Assembly: GCA_024280755.1 (NCBI GenBank)
Contig: JAJRPN010000031.1
Span: 100,236-164,235, forward strand
Direction of reading: 5' to 3'
Source: Planctomycetota bacterium
Lineage (GTDB): Bacteria > Planctomycetota > Phycisphaerae > Phycisphaerales > UBA1924
DNA length: 64,000 bases
Shown here: positions 9,614 to 18,051 of the stretch, piece after piece
Position numbering within the stretch: position 1 is the stretch's first letter
Layout: the number at the start of each line of letters is the position of its first letter
The notes under the pieces: generated by a model
What the model saw: the letters and a program-made list of their open reading frames with translations, nothing else
The model's database searches: none
What the model was told of the DNA's origin: nothing
Program-made: the position numbers and the translations under genes

Positions 9614-10894
9614 TCACGGCGAAACGCTCGCCGCGTCATTCATTTCCTGTTTCTTTGCTTCAATTAACGCTGGATCGGTGTGATACACCGTGTCGATTGT
9701 CAGTTCACCATACAGCACCGGAATAGTGATTCGGATCAAGATCGTGTAGATCAACGCTCCGAATGCCCAGATGCCAGTGCAGACCAATACTTCATTGAGA
9801 GTTGGCACATATTCAACGATCTCCCCGATAGGCGAAGGAATAAACGCTGGAACAATCAACCCCATACCTTTTTCAATCCAAATACCCATAATCATTGCTA
9901 TGCACGCAAGGTTGAGTACCCAGCGTCGTTTGCTCATCGGAGTCAACAACGCGACCAAGGCCAGCGAGTTGAGACCGATTGCTGTCCAAATCCAAGGGAC
10001 CAGAGCGTGGTTTCCATGAACCCCAAAGAACAAATACTTTGCGGATACAGAGTGCGATGCACCCGTATAGAACTCGGTAAAGACTTCAGAGATCAACAAG
10101 AACATGTTGACGCCCAACGCGACTGTCACGATCCCCTTGAGTGTCGAGATTGCTTTTTCCGATACCGGATACCCCGTCACTCCACGGATCACTTGGAGTG
10201 TCAAAATAATCAATGCAGGCCCAGCCGCAAACGCTGATGCGAGGAACCGCGGCGCGATGACGGCACTGTTCCAGAATGGACGAGCACCCAAGCCTGAATA
10301 GAGAAATGCGGTCACGGTATGGATACTGATCGCCCAGGCAATCGCAATAAATACGAATGGAATGTAGAACTTCCTGGTTGGCTTACGCTTGTTGTACGCA
10401 CACCAAATCAGGTATCCACAAATGTGCAAATTCAGCAACAAATACCCGTTGAGTGCAATGACATCCCAGGTTAAAATCGAAATCGGAAAGTTAAACCGGA
10501 GCAGCATGTGATAAAAACGATCTGGACGCCCAAGGTCGACAGTGATGAAGAGCAAGCACATAATGATCGCAACAACAGCAAGGAGCTCGCCAAAGATCAC
10601 CAGATTGTGCAGGTCTTTGTTCTTGTACACATACACCGGAATCACCAGCATCACCGCAGCCGCAGCCACGCCGACAAGATAGGTAAAGTTCGCAATGTAC
10701 AGCCCCCACGAAACTTGATCCGTCAATCCGGTGGTGCCTAGCCCTTGCACGAACTGCTTGGCATAAGCATTGAGCCCGAAGAGGGCGATCACCGAGAGGG
10801 CGAACATCCAAGAGTAATATTTCCAGTTGCCCACAAAGCTCAGCCGAAAGCATCGCCAGAGAAACCGGGTATATTCTTGTGTGATCGTTTTCAT
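9614..10894 (-). CDS. NrfD/PsrC/DsrP-like integral membrane quinone-interacting subunit
   Basis: This 426-aa polytopic membrane protein has about ten hydrophobic segments. It resembles the PsrC/NrfD/DsrP family (for example SWGLYIANFTYLVGVAAAAV and VDLGRPDRFYHMLL), which exchanges electrons with the quinone pool and passes them to a periplasmic four-cluster ferredoxin. The start overlaps the ferredoxin stop by 4 nt (ATGA). Together with the ferredoxin, the tetraheme and the octaheme cytochromes it forms a likely quinol-to-periplasm electron transfer complex. Confidence 0.88.
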   Translation of the reverse strand: MKTITQEYTRFLWRCFRLSFVGNWKYYSWMFALSVIALFGLNAYAKQFVQGLGTTGLTDQVSWGLYIANFTYLVGVAAAAVMLVIPVYVYKNKDLHNLVIFGELLAVVAIIMCLLFITVDLGRPDRFYHMLLRFNFPISILTWDVIALNGYLLLNLHICGYLIWCAYNKRKPTRKFYIPFVFIAIAWAISIHTVTAFLYSGLGARPFWNSAVIAPRFLASAFAAGPALIILTLQVIRGVTGYPVSEKAISTLKGIVTVALGVNMFLLISEVFTEFYTGASHSVSAKYLFFGVHGNHALVPWIWTAIGLNSLALVALLTPMSKRRWVLNLACIAMIMGIWIEKGMGLIVPAFIPSPIGEIVEYVPTLNEVLVCTGIWAFGALIYTILIRITIPVLYGELTIDTVYHTDPALIEAKKQEMNDAASVSP

Positions 10895-11937
10895 GTGTCA
10901 CCTCCGGTCGGTCCGGTCGGAATTTTTTTATTGATCGGATCGCGTTCATCGAAGTAGTAGAAGAACCGCGGAAGCGTCCCCACTTCTTGCTTGAGCACAA
11001 AGACCCGCTTGGTTTCGAGAATCTTGCGGACATCAGAGTTCGGATCAAGTACATTGCCAAACTTGCGTGCGCCAGTCGGGCAGACCTCAAGACACGCGGG
11101 CATCTTGCCTTCACGCGTGCGATGCAGACAGAAATGACATTTCTCCATCACGCCCTTCTCGCGTGGACGGTTTGAGAGATAGCTCATATCGGGGTTGATC
11201 TTGTCTTTAGGAATCGAAGGCTTGGTAAAGTTAAACCGTCGAGCCCAATATGGACATGCCGCTTCACAGTATCGACATCCGATACACCAATCATAATCGA
11301 TCACAGTGATGCCATCTGGTTCTTGCCATGTGGCCTCAACTGGGCACACCTTTACACAAGGAGGATTTGCACACTGGTGACATTGGATCGGCATGTAGTA
11401 ATGATCTTCCGAAGGCACGGTTGCGCGTTCGTAATGATGATTCCCCTGCTCGATATCGTTCGTACCTCTTGGCATCTCAAGCACACGAATATACTGGATC
11501 TCGGGGCTACGAGATTGGTTGTTCTCTTGCACACACGCATGGACACACTTTCGACAGCCAATACAGCGTGTGAGATTCAACGCATACACAAACTCAACAC
11601 CATCCATAGGCTTGATATCACGAATATTCGGACGCACATCGTACCGCTTCTCAACCTGTGCCGATATGCCAGCGAGTGCTTTGGCCATATCCTGGCCATC
11701 CATCTCTTTGTAGTGCTTTTGGATGAACTTGGCAACTGTAAAATCATCGGTATCCGTGAGTTCACGCAATGGATTGAGCGATGCCGCGATCGCTGCAACC
11801 GCACCCGTCGCGGCTGTCCCCCGGCGCAAAAAGCTTCTCCTGGTCATGCCCGGGCGAGATGTGTATTGACAAGTCCCGCACCCGCACTCACCATCGGAAG
11901 AGTTCTGAGAATCAGTATTCATAATTGGGAGTTGCAT
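10891..11937 (-). CDS. Tat-exported 4x[4Fe-4S] ferredoxin subunit, NrfC/DsrO-like
   Basis: This 348-aa protein has a twin-arginine signal (TRRSFLRRG, Arg33-Arg34, followed by a hydrophobic Ala-rich stretch) and Cys groups for four [4Fe-4S] clusters: CIGCRKCVHAC (from 125), CHQCANPPCVKVCP, CIGCRYCEAACP and CHFCLHRTREGKMPACLEVCP. It would sit in the periplasm on the NrfD-like subunit. Unusually, a CGCGTC segment (Cys18, 20, 23) precedes the Tat motif. The upstream start is supported by GGAGGAG eight nt before the ATG, so the 30-residue pre-Tat extension appears genuine. The start overlaps the cytochrome stop by one base (TGATG). Confidence 0.9.
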   Translation of the reverse strand: MQLPIMNTDSQNSSDGECGCGTCQYTSRPGMTRRSFLRRGTAATGAVAAIAASLNPLRELTDTDDFTVAKFIQKHYKEMDGQDMAKALAGISAQVEKRYDVRPNIRDIKPMDGVEFVYALNLTRCIGCRKCVHACVQENNQSRSPEIQYIRVLEMPRGTNDIEQGNHHYERATVPSEDHYYMPIQCHQCANPPCVKVCPVEATWQEPDGITVIDYDWCIGCRYCEAACPYWARRFNFTKPSIPKDKINPDMSYLSNRPREKGVMEKCHFCLHRTREGKMPACLEVCPTGARKFGNVLDPNSDVRKILETKRVFVLKQEVGTLPRFFYYFDERDPINKKIPTGPTGGDT

Positions 11938-12644
11938 CAGTGGTCTCCTCCATGTTCAGCATCATGAGAAGATGACCCTTCTTCAATCAATCGCCAGCGT
12001 TGGAGTGGATTTCGTTCATCGATCAGTTCGCCATGTCCAGAGTGCTGATCACCCATCCGCAGGGTGTTTGGCCCTGGCAGCGGCGGCATCGGGGCATACG
12101 CTGGATGATGTGGATCGTGACATTCGGAACACTTGAGCTTGACAGCTTCGCCCAGATCAGTGTTCCAATATCCGATTGTCTTGCCGTGGGCGCCGCTTTG
12201 CCAGTCGCGATAGATCGGCCCATGACATTCGGCACAGAGTTTCTCGACATGGTCGTAGCCGACTGTCTTGCCACCACGGAGTGTGAGTTTCTCGCGGTTG
12301 TCTTTATCATGACAGTTGAGGCAGGCATCGTTATTGCCATGCTCAAGTACGATGTTGGTATGCTGTATCAACGCGCGATCATCTGGGCGTTCGTTTTCGA
12401 ACAAACTGTGACAATCGTTACATCGCTGGTCATAGGTCCCCAGATTGACAATCGGCGGATCGGTCAGCGCGACGCGAAACGCGCCGGGAACAATTTGTTC
12501 CGAACGCACCATGGGTTTCTCGACTAGGGGAATATCAACGGATGAACTGGTCGCTAACAAAGCTCCCGCAGTGATCAGAAATCCGATCCCCACGAAGAAC
12601 CCTGCAACTGGCAGCTTCTCATTTTGTGTATTTGACTGGGTCAC
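11937..12644 (-). CDS. Membrane-anchored tetraheme cytochrome c
   Basis: This 235-aa protein has one N-terminal transmembrane segment (about 11-31) and four CXXCH motifs (CNDCH 75, CLNCH 108, CAECH 137, CSECH 172), plus extra His in a DPHHPAY segment that could be heme ligands. The chosen start is a GTG at 12644 with AGGAGG ten nt upstream; an ATG at 12704 also keeps the frame open but has no comparable ribosome site. It is the first gene of the respiratory operon and probably carries electrons between the NrfCD-type module and the octaheme enzyme. It is similar in role, but not clearly in family, to NrfH/NapC. Confidence 0.85.
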   Translation of the reverse strand: MTQSNTQNEKLPVAGFFVGIGFLITAGALLATSSSVDIPLVEKPMVRSEQIVPGAFRVALTDPPIVNLGTYDQRCNDCHSLFENERPDDRALIQHTNIVLEHGNNDACLNCHDKDNREKLTLRGGKTVGYDHVEKLCAECHGPIYRDWQSGAHGKTIGYWNTDLGEAVKLKCSECHDPHHPAYAPMPPLPGPNTLRMGDQHSGHGELIDERNPLQRWRLIEEGSSSHDAEHGGDH

Positions 12645-12747
12645 TTTCAGTTTTCCTCCTGCTTGGAGTGCGAAATCCAGAATTGCCGTCAACCTGCCAC
12701 ACAATAATATTTACCATTGGGCAATAATTTCTCTGATTTAACAGAAA

Positions 12748-12825
12748 AAGGACTTAAATATCCTTATTGAAATTCCGTCTCATCTGCTCCCATTTCACAT
12801 GAAGTCGGTAATTAAAAAAATACCG
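12748..12825. promoter_or_regulatory. Two short dyads between divergent respiratory genes
   Basis: Between the tetraheme cytochrome and the NapG-like ferredoxin lie AAGGA-N8-TCCTT (12748-12765) and CGGTA-N10-TACCG (12806-12825), in an A/T-rich stretch. Their placement fits operators for a divergent promoter region. No FNR/CRP-type consensus (TTGAT-N4-ATCAA) was found. Confidence 0.25.
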
Positions 12826-12934
12826 CGACCAGCGTCAAGAAAAAGACCAAAAATAAATGTTCACAACACCGCTATCTCCATCTTGAATTGCCTGATAAGC
12901 TCGCCCAAATGACTCACTCGTAATGGACTTGTGC

Positions 12935-13618
12935 ATGAACGAAAAAGATCCAATCTCAAGACGAGACCTCTTGCGCTCAAAGCTCGGGCTCGGATTGGCT
13001 CAGTCAATTGGCTACGCAATGGGTCAAGCCCGAGGCGTCCGCAAACATGTCGAGCAGGCTATCCGCGAACCTGTTGCCCCCGCTTCGTCACGACCAAAGC
13101 CAACTGCCTCCCACCGCCCGCCGGGTTCGGTTGATGAGACTTCGTTTGCTGCTCAATGCACAAAGTGCAACGCATGTATAGAAGCATGTCCACCCAAAAC
13201 CTTAACACCTTTAGATGGTGTCCTTGGCAATGCATTGGGGACACCCATAATTGATCCGAACCTCGGCGGCTGCACCATGTGCGAAAACCGTCCGTGCGCA
13301 ACCGCTTGTGCTGTTGATGGAGTGGGCATCATTGATGCCTTATTGCCAATCAAAATGGGGCATGCAACTGTAAATCGCAACACCTGCCGATCGCACATCG
13401 GCGAAGAATGCACACTCTGCATTGATGTCTGTCCGATTGAAAATACGATCGCTCATGATTGGCGAAAAATACCAATGATCGATCGGAGTACATGCACAGG
13501 CTGCGCCTTGTGTGTCAATAGCTGCCCAGTTGAACCCGCAGCGATCTCGATTATCCCACTAAATGGTCGCCCGCCAAAGCCAAGCATGCCGGATTCCAAT
13601 CATCCCCAATCTACTTAA
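12935..13618 (+). CDS. NapG/MauM-like 4x[4Fe-4S] ferredoxin
   Basis: This 227-aa iron-sulfur protein has four Cys clusters: CTKCNACIEACP, CTMCENRPCATAC, CRSHIGEECTLCIDVCP and CTGCALCVNSCP. This spacing matches the NapG/MauM ferredoxin type, which takes part in quinol oxidation. The N-terminus has SRRDLLRSK, which resembles a twin-arginine motif, but the following hydrophobic stretch is short, so export is uncertain. An ATG at 12923 is an alternative start; neither has a strong ribosome site. It is transcribed divergently from the HAO-family operon and probably contributes to the same electron path. Its 3' end overlaps the convergent threonine aldolase by 4 nt. Confidence 0.82.
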   Translation: MNEKDPISRRDLLRSKLGLGLAQSIGYAMGQARGVRKHVEQAIREPVAPASSRPKPTASHRPPGSVDETSFAAQCTKCNACIEACPPKTLTPLDGVLGNALGTPIIDPNLGGCTMCENRPCATACAVDGVGIIDALLPIKMGHATVNRNTCRSHIGEECTLCIDVCPIENTIAHDWRKIPMIDRSTCTGCALCVNSCPVEPAAISIIPLNGRPPKPSMPDSNHPQST

Positions 13619-14667
13619 ATCGCACGGATTCGTTTGATTGCTTCTTCAATCATCTCGTCATCAAGGTCCAAATGTGTTACAAACCGGATCGTGCCGACGC
13701 TCTCGGCATAGCACAATACGCCGCCAGCTTCAAGCTTGCCCTGCCACACAAACGCATCGCCGACGGCTTCAATCGCCTGTGCCGAAAGCTTGGCATAGAC
13801 AAGGTTTGTCTCGACACTTGTTGGATCAAAATTAAATATTGGTAACTCTGCAAGATCATTGGCCATCTTCGTTGCACGATCATGATCCTCTGTTAATCGA
13901 TCGAGATGATGGCCGATCGCATATAGCCCGGCAGCTGCGAGTATCCCTGCTTGCCGCATCCCGCCACCGAGCATTTTGCGCTTGTGACGAGCGATATCAA
14001 TGGTTTCTTGATCGCCGATGAGCAATGACCCCACCGGGCATCCAAGCCCTTTGCTCAAGCATGCCGAGATGGTATCCGTATCTTCAGCTAACGATGCCAA
14101 ATCAACACCTACGGCACACGCAGCGTTCCAAACTCGGGCACCATCTGTATGCACACGCAGCCCCGACTCCTTTGCAAATGCGCAGGTCTCCTTGAGCGAA
14201 TCCATCGGCCACACCACCCCACCTCCTCGGTTGTGCGTGTTTTCAATCGTAAACAACTTGGGTATTGGAAAATGGATATCACTTGGCCGAAGGGCATTGC
14301 GCAACGCATTGGCACTCATGATACCAGACTTTGGCGAATCACTATCGTCTACAAACTTGATGCTGCACCCAGCGATCGAAGCGTAGCCGCCGCCTTCATA
14401 GTAGAAAATATGGCTCTCGCTATGCGTCAAGATTTCATCCCCCGCCGATGTCTGGGCCAAGATGGCCAACAAGTTGGCCATCGTTCCTGATGGCACGAAC
14501 AATGCTGCCTGTTTTCCAAACAACGCCGCAGTTCGCTCTTCGAGTGCGATCACCGTTGGGTCTGTCCGCATGACATCATCGCCAACCTCTGCCTTCGCCA
14601 TTGCTTTACGCATTGCAGGTGTCGGCCGAGTGACGGTATCGGATCGTAAATCGATAGGCTGATTCAA
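13615..14667 (-). CDS. ltaE: Low-specificity L-threonine aldolase
   Basis: This 350-aa PLP enzyme cleaves L-threonine or L-allo-threonine to glycine and acetaldehyde. It starts with the family hallmark DLRSDTVTRPTPAMR. Other motifs are GDDVMRTDPTV, FVPSGTMANL, the HTDGARVWNAA aspartate segment and the PLP-lysine region SACLSKGLGCPVGS. Length is standard. It is monocistronic and convergent with the NapG-like gene. Confidence 0.93.
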   Translation of the reverse strand: MNQPIDLRSDTVTRPTPAMRKAMAKAEVGDDVMRTDPTVIALEERTAALFGKQAALFVPSGTMANLLAILAQTSAGDEILTHSESHIFYYEGGGYASIAGCSIKFVDDSDSPKSGIMSANALRNALRPSDIHFPIPKLFTIENTHNRGGGVVWPMDSLKETCAFAKESGLRVHTDGARVWNAACAVGVDLASLAEDTDTISACLSKGLGCPVGSLLIGDQETIDIARHKRKMLGGGMRQAGILAAAGLYAIGHHLDRLTEDHDRATKMANDLAELPIFNFDPTSVETNLVYAKLSAQAIEAVGDAFVWQGKLEAGGVLCYAESVGTIRFVTHLDLDDEMIEEAIKRIRAI

Positions 14668-14742
14668 AGCATGCTCCTTGTCGTAGACCCCAGATTGATG
14701 CTGGTAGTATACGCGGACTCATGCGCTGATTAAAGCATTTCC

Positions 14743-16101
14743 TTAGGCTTTGACTATCCGAGCGTTCACACCCTCGATGCCGTGCATTGCATTGCGCGTA
14801 TCGATCACCAGCTTGGCATGCTTACCAATCATTGACCAATCGATTCGCGCATGATCGGTCACAATAATCACACAATCGGCAGCCTCGAGCGTTTGCTGAT
14901 CTAATGCGACAGAGTGCATATCAAAGGAGTAGTTCCGCATCTTGGGGAACTTCTCGACATGCGGATCGTGATAGGTGATCTCTGCGCCTCGTTCAGCGAG
15001 TAACTCGATGATCTCGGCAGCCGGAGTCTCACGGGTATCATCGACATTGGGCTTATACGCCAAACCGACCACAAGCACCTTCGATGCTTTGACCGATTTA
15101 CAATCGTCATTGAGCGCCTCAGCAGCTTTATCGACCACATATTCAGGCATCCCACGATTGATCTCGCCTGCGAGTTCAATAAACCGCGTGACACATCCAT
15201 GCTCGCGTGCCTTCCATGTCAGATAGAACGGATCGATCGGGATACAGTGTCCGCCAAGCCCAGGACCAGGATAGAACGGCATAAACCCGAATGGCTTTGT
15301 AGAAGCTGCGCGAATCACTTCCCAAACATCAATATCCATTGCATCGAAAACGGTTTTGAGTTCGTTCACCAATGCGATATTGACCGCACGGAATACATTC
15401 TCCAAGATCTTCGCTGCTTCTGCGATCTCGGCAGAAGACACAGGCACGACTTCGCTCACGCCATGCGCATACAAATCGCACGCCAACTCAGTCGAGATCG
15501 GATCAGTCCCGCCGACGAGTTTGGGGATTGTGGTCGTCGTGTGTGATTTTCGGCCCGGATCTTCTCGCTCTGGAGAAAATGCGACGAACAAGTTTTCGCC
15601 AAGCACATACTCACCACGATTATGTTCGCTCGCCGCTTTGAGCATCGCAGGCACAAAGTCGCCGGTGGTTGTTCCAGGATAGGTTGTCGATTCAAGCACC
15701 ACCAACTGCCCTGGACGGAGTTTGGCACCGATCGCCTTGGCGGTATCAATCACATAGCTCAGATCTGGCTCGAGATGCGTCCCGACAGGAGTTGGCACAC
15801 AGACCAAAATCACATCCGGTTCACCAAGCCGATCAAAATCGATCGTGGCATCAAACTTGTCCGATGCACTGAGCCGCTCGGTCATATCTGCCCCGAGGTG
15901 CTTGAGGTAGTTGATCCCTTTTTCAAGATTCTCGATCTTCGTCGGATCAACATCAAACCCAAGCACACCAAGCCCGCCAGCATGGAGCGCGTCGGCAAGC
16001 GGAAGCCCCACATAGCCAAGCCCGACGATGCCGACGGTTGCGGTCTTTGATTGAATCTTGTCTTTGAGTTCTTGTGCGTGATCAGTCATGGTGTGTGTCA
16101 T
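14743..16101 (-). CDS. UDP-glucose/UDP-N-acetyl-hexosamine 6-dehydrogenase family protein
   Basis: This 452-aa cytoplasmic enzyme oxidises a UDP-sugar to a UDP-uronic acid with NAD. It has an N-terminal Rossmann motif (VGLGYVGLPLA, about residues 25-35), the catalytic Cys in PGPGLGGHCIPIDP, and the C-terminal VVGLAYKPNVDDTRE...EIIELL. The pattern resembles WbpA/TviB-type UDP-GlcNAc or UDP-GalNAc dehydrogenases more than UDP-glucose dehydrogenase, but substrate is not certain. The ATG at 16101 was chosen; a TTG at 16113 is in frame. It supplies uronic acid to the adjacent polysaccharide operon. Confidence 0.87.
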   Translation of the reverse strand: MTHTMTDHAQELKDKIQSKTATVGIVGLGYVGLPLADALHAGGLGVLGFDVDPTKIENLEKGINYLKHLGADMTERLSASDKFDATIDFDRLGEPDVILVCVPTPVGTHLEPDLSYVIDTAKAIGAKLRPGQLVVLESTTYPGTTTGDFVPAMLKAASEHNRGEYVLGENLFVAFSPEREDPGRKSHTTTTIPKLVGGTDPISTELACDLYAHGVSEVVPVSSAEIAEAAKILENVFRAVNIALVNELKTVFDAMDIDVWEVIRAASTKPFGFMPFYPGPGLGGHCIPIDPFYLTWKAREHGCVTRFIELAGEINRGMPEYVVDKAAEALNDDCKSVKASKVLVVGLAYKPNVDDTRETPAAEIIELLAERGAEITYHDPHVEKFPKMRNYSFDMHSVALDQQTLEAADCVIIVTDHARIDWSMIGKHAKLVIDTRNAMHGIEGVNARIVKA

Positions 16102-16276
16102 TGTTGGTTCCAAAGGGGAAACTTATTTTCGTCCGATATCCTATTCGACATCAGAGCGATTGGCATTGATACTGCCCAATAGATCGGTCGTATTCTTGTT
16201 CTTCGCCAGTGCTTGACGGCGTTCCGCGCCAGCATCGAGTGAAACAGCCCCCCCAGCCGTCAGATTCGATACCTGC

Positions 16277-17092
16277 TCAGGTTCCGCTATCCATCCTGCT
16301 GCCATTGCGCGTGACTCTCGCAAAGAGTGCAGTCAAAAACAAGACCATCGCAAACGGGATCCCATCGATAATATATCGTCGAAACAGCCGCTTTGGCTCT
16401 TGCACGAGCCGATGGAGCCACTCGATCCCGAGTTTCTGAATCCACACCGGCGCCCGCTGAACCTCGCCGGTTGCAAAGCTTAAACTGATCCCAATCCCCA
16501 CCCAGATCGCGTTTGGAAGCACATCGCGCAACGCACGAATAAGCACTTCTTGCTTGGGTGACCCAAGCGCGACATAGACAATATCTGGAGATGCCTCTTG
16601 GAGCATCTTCGAGATCGTCTCCATTTTCTCGGCGTCGTTTTCAAACCCAAACTCTGGGCAATGCGTCCCCGCGATTTGAAGACCTGGATATCGAACCATC
16701 AAGGCATCGCCGGCTTCTTTGGCGACGCCTTCGGGATAGCCGCCGAGTAAGAATATCGAAAGCCCGTCTTTGGCCGCCCGTTCACACATCCCAAACATCA
16801 TGCTCGAACCCGCGACGCGCTCGGGAAGTTGATTCCCGCCCTGCATCCGCGAGGCCCACACCAAAGGCATCCCATCGGCGACCACAATATCAGACCCCGC
16901 AACCAATGCACGATAGTCCGAATCCTTTCGGCACCTGCGCAAGTGATCGAGATTCACAGTCACAACAAACGAACCCATCCCGGCCTTCGATCGAGTTGCC
17001 AGTAGATCGATGGTTTGCGCCTCACTCAAGCAATCAATCGACACGCCGACAAGTTGTGTTCTGAGCGGTTCACTCTGCGCGGCATCACTCAT
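16277..17092 (-). CDS. WecG/TagA/CpsF family glycosyltransferase
   Basis: This 271-aa enzyme of the GT26 family transfers a sugar, for example ManNAc(A), to a lipid-linked acceptor. Family motifs are present: FVVTVNLDHLRRCRKD, IVVADGMPLVW, ERVAGSSMMF, LLGGYPEGVA, YVALGSPKQEVLI and the C-terminal GIEWLHRLVQEPKRLFRRY followed by a hydrophobic tail. The start at 17092 makes an ATGA overlap with the upstream glycosyltransferase, so it was preferred over a longer 301-aa form. It is the last gene of the operon. Confidence 0.9.
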   Translation of the reverse strand: MSDAAQSEPLRTQLVGVSIDCLSEAQTIDLLATRSKAGMGSFVVTVNLDHLRRCRKDSDYRALVAGSDIVVADGMPLVWASRMQGGNQLPERVAGSSMMFGMCERAAKDGLSIFLLGGYPEGVAKEAGDALMVRYPGLQIAGTHCPEFGFENDAEKMETISKMLQEASPDIVYVALGSPKQEVLIRALRDVLPNAIWVGIGISLSFATGEVQRAPVWIQKLGIEWLHRLVQEPKRLFRRYIIDGIPFAMVLFLTALFARVTRNGSRMDSGT

Positions 17093-18051
17093 TGCGCGTC
17101 TCTTTCCGACTTGGATTGGGCATCGAGTTTGGCATTGAATCGTTCGAGCGTCCGCCCCTTGCCTCGCAACAACGACGACCACTCATAGCGATGAAGATTC
17201 TTCAAGTATTCCCTTGTTCCATAGCGTTTAAGCCCGCTTTTCCATGCGCCGACATACCCAACGAAGATACCAATCCCACCAAGAACAAACGGCCGCTCTG
17301 CCATGCGATACACCGAAACGGCGAGCACATAAAACACCGAAGACCCCATGTAATACTTCCCAAGCCCCCACCGCTTGCGCCCTTCCCAAAGCCCAATGTG
17401 CGAACTGCCCATCGGGCGATAATGACTCAACCGAAGCGATTCCTTATCACGAGAAATCGCCTTCCATCCCTTCATTCGACATGTATGCCCATCAATCCCA
17501 TCCCAGCACACCTGCGAAACGAACCCGCCGATATCTTCAAAGCACGCCCGGCGATAAAACTTCGCAGCTCCAATCGCGTTCTCATCACCCATGCGCTCAG
17601 GGACCCACTTGTCACCTTGTACATTGATGTAGGTCTTGCCAGACATGTTTCCCAAGAGCGGATCGGCCTCCATGCACTCGATGATCTCTTCAAAGTACCC
17701 TTCGAGTATGCCCAGATCTGCATCAAGTTTGCAGACATAATCAAAGCCCTTGAGATCAATCGAATCGAGCCCATCGTTGAACGCTTGGATCACGCCCGGG
17801 CCGACAGCCCGCTCGCCGCGATCTGCACGCGCGATGACTTTGATAAATGGGTATTGTTCACTTGCAGCCTTGAGAATCTCGGGCGTGCGGTCGGTCGAAC
17901 CATCATCAACGATCACCCAGCACGCAGGCAATACTGTTTGCGCGACAATCGAATCGATCGTCACCTGTAGATAATCTTCCTCATTTCTACAAGGCGTGAT
18001 TAACACATATCGTCGACCAGAAGCCTGTTCAGTTGTAGATGCTTCACTCAT
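17089..18051 (-). CDS. Glycosyltransferase family 2
   Basis: This 320-aa protein has a GT-A fold N-terminus (YVLITPCRNEEDYLQVTIDSI) with the DDGSTDRTPEI nucleotide-binding motif and a CKLDADLGI DxD-type motif. Hydrophobic segments occur near residues 230-275. It probably adds a sugar to a lipid-linked oligosaccharide at the inner face of the membrane. It overlaps both neighbours by 4 nt. Confidence 0.88.
   Translation of the reverse strand: MSEASTTEQASGRRYVLITPCRNEEDYLQVTIDSIVAQTVLPACWVIVDDGSTDRTPEILKAASEQYPFIKVIARADRGERAVGPGVIQAFNDGLDSIDLKGFDYVCKLDADLGILEGYFEEIIECMEADPLLGNMSGKTYINVQGDKWVPERMGDENAIGAAKFYRRACFEDIGGFVSQVCWDGIDGHTCRMKGWKAISRDKESLRLSHYRPMGSSHIGLWEGRKRWGLGKYYMGSSVFYVLAVSVYRMAERPFVLGGIGIFVGYVGAWKSGLKRYGTREYLKNLHRYEWSSLLRGKGRTLERFNAKLDAQSKSERDAQ

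Noticed and set aside
16141..16323. 60-aa minus-strand open frame after the WecG-type gene
   Set aside because: It has no ribosome site or known family and overlaps the end of the WecG-type gene; a real small gene cannot be excluded.
17092..17970. 292-aa plus-strand open frame opposite a GT2 gene
   Set aside because: A shadow frame of the glycosyltransferase, whose motifs are on the minus strand.
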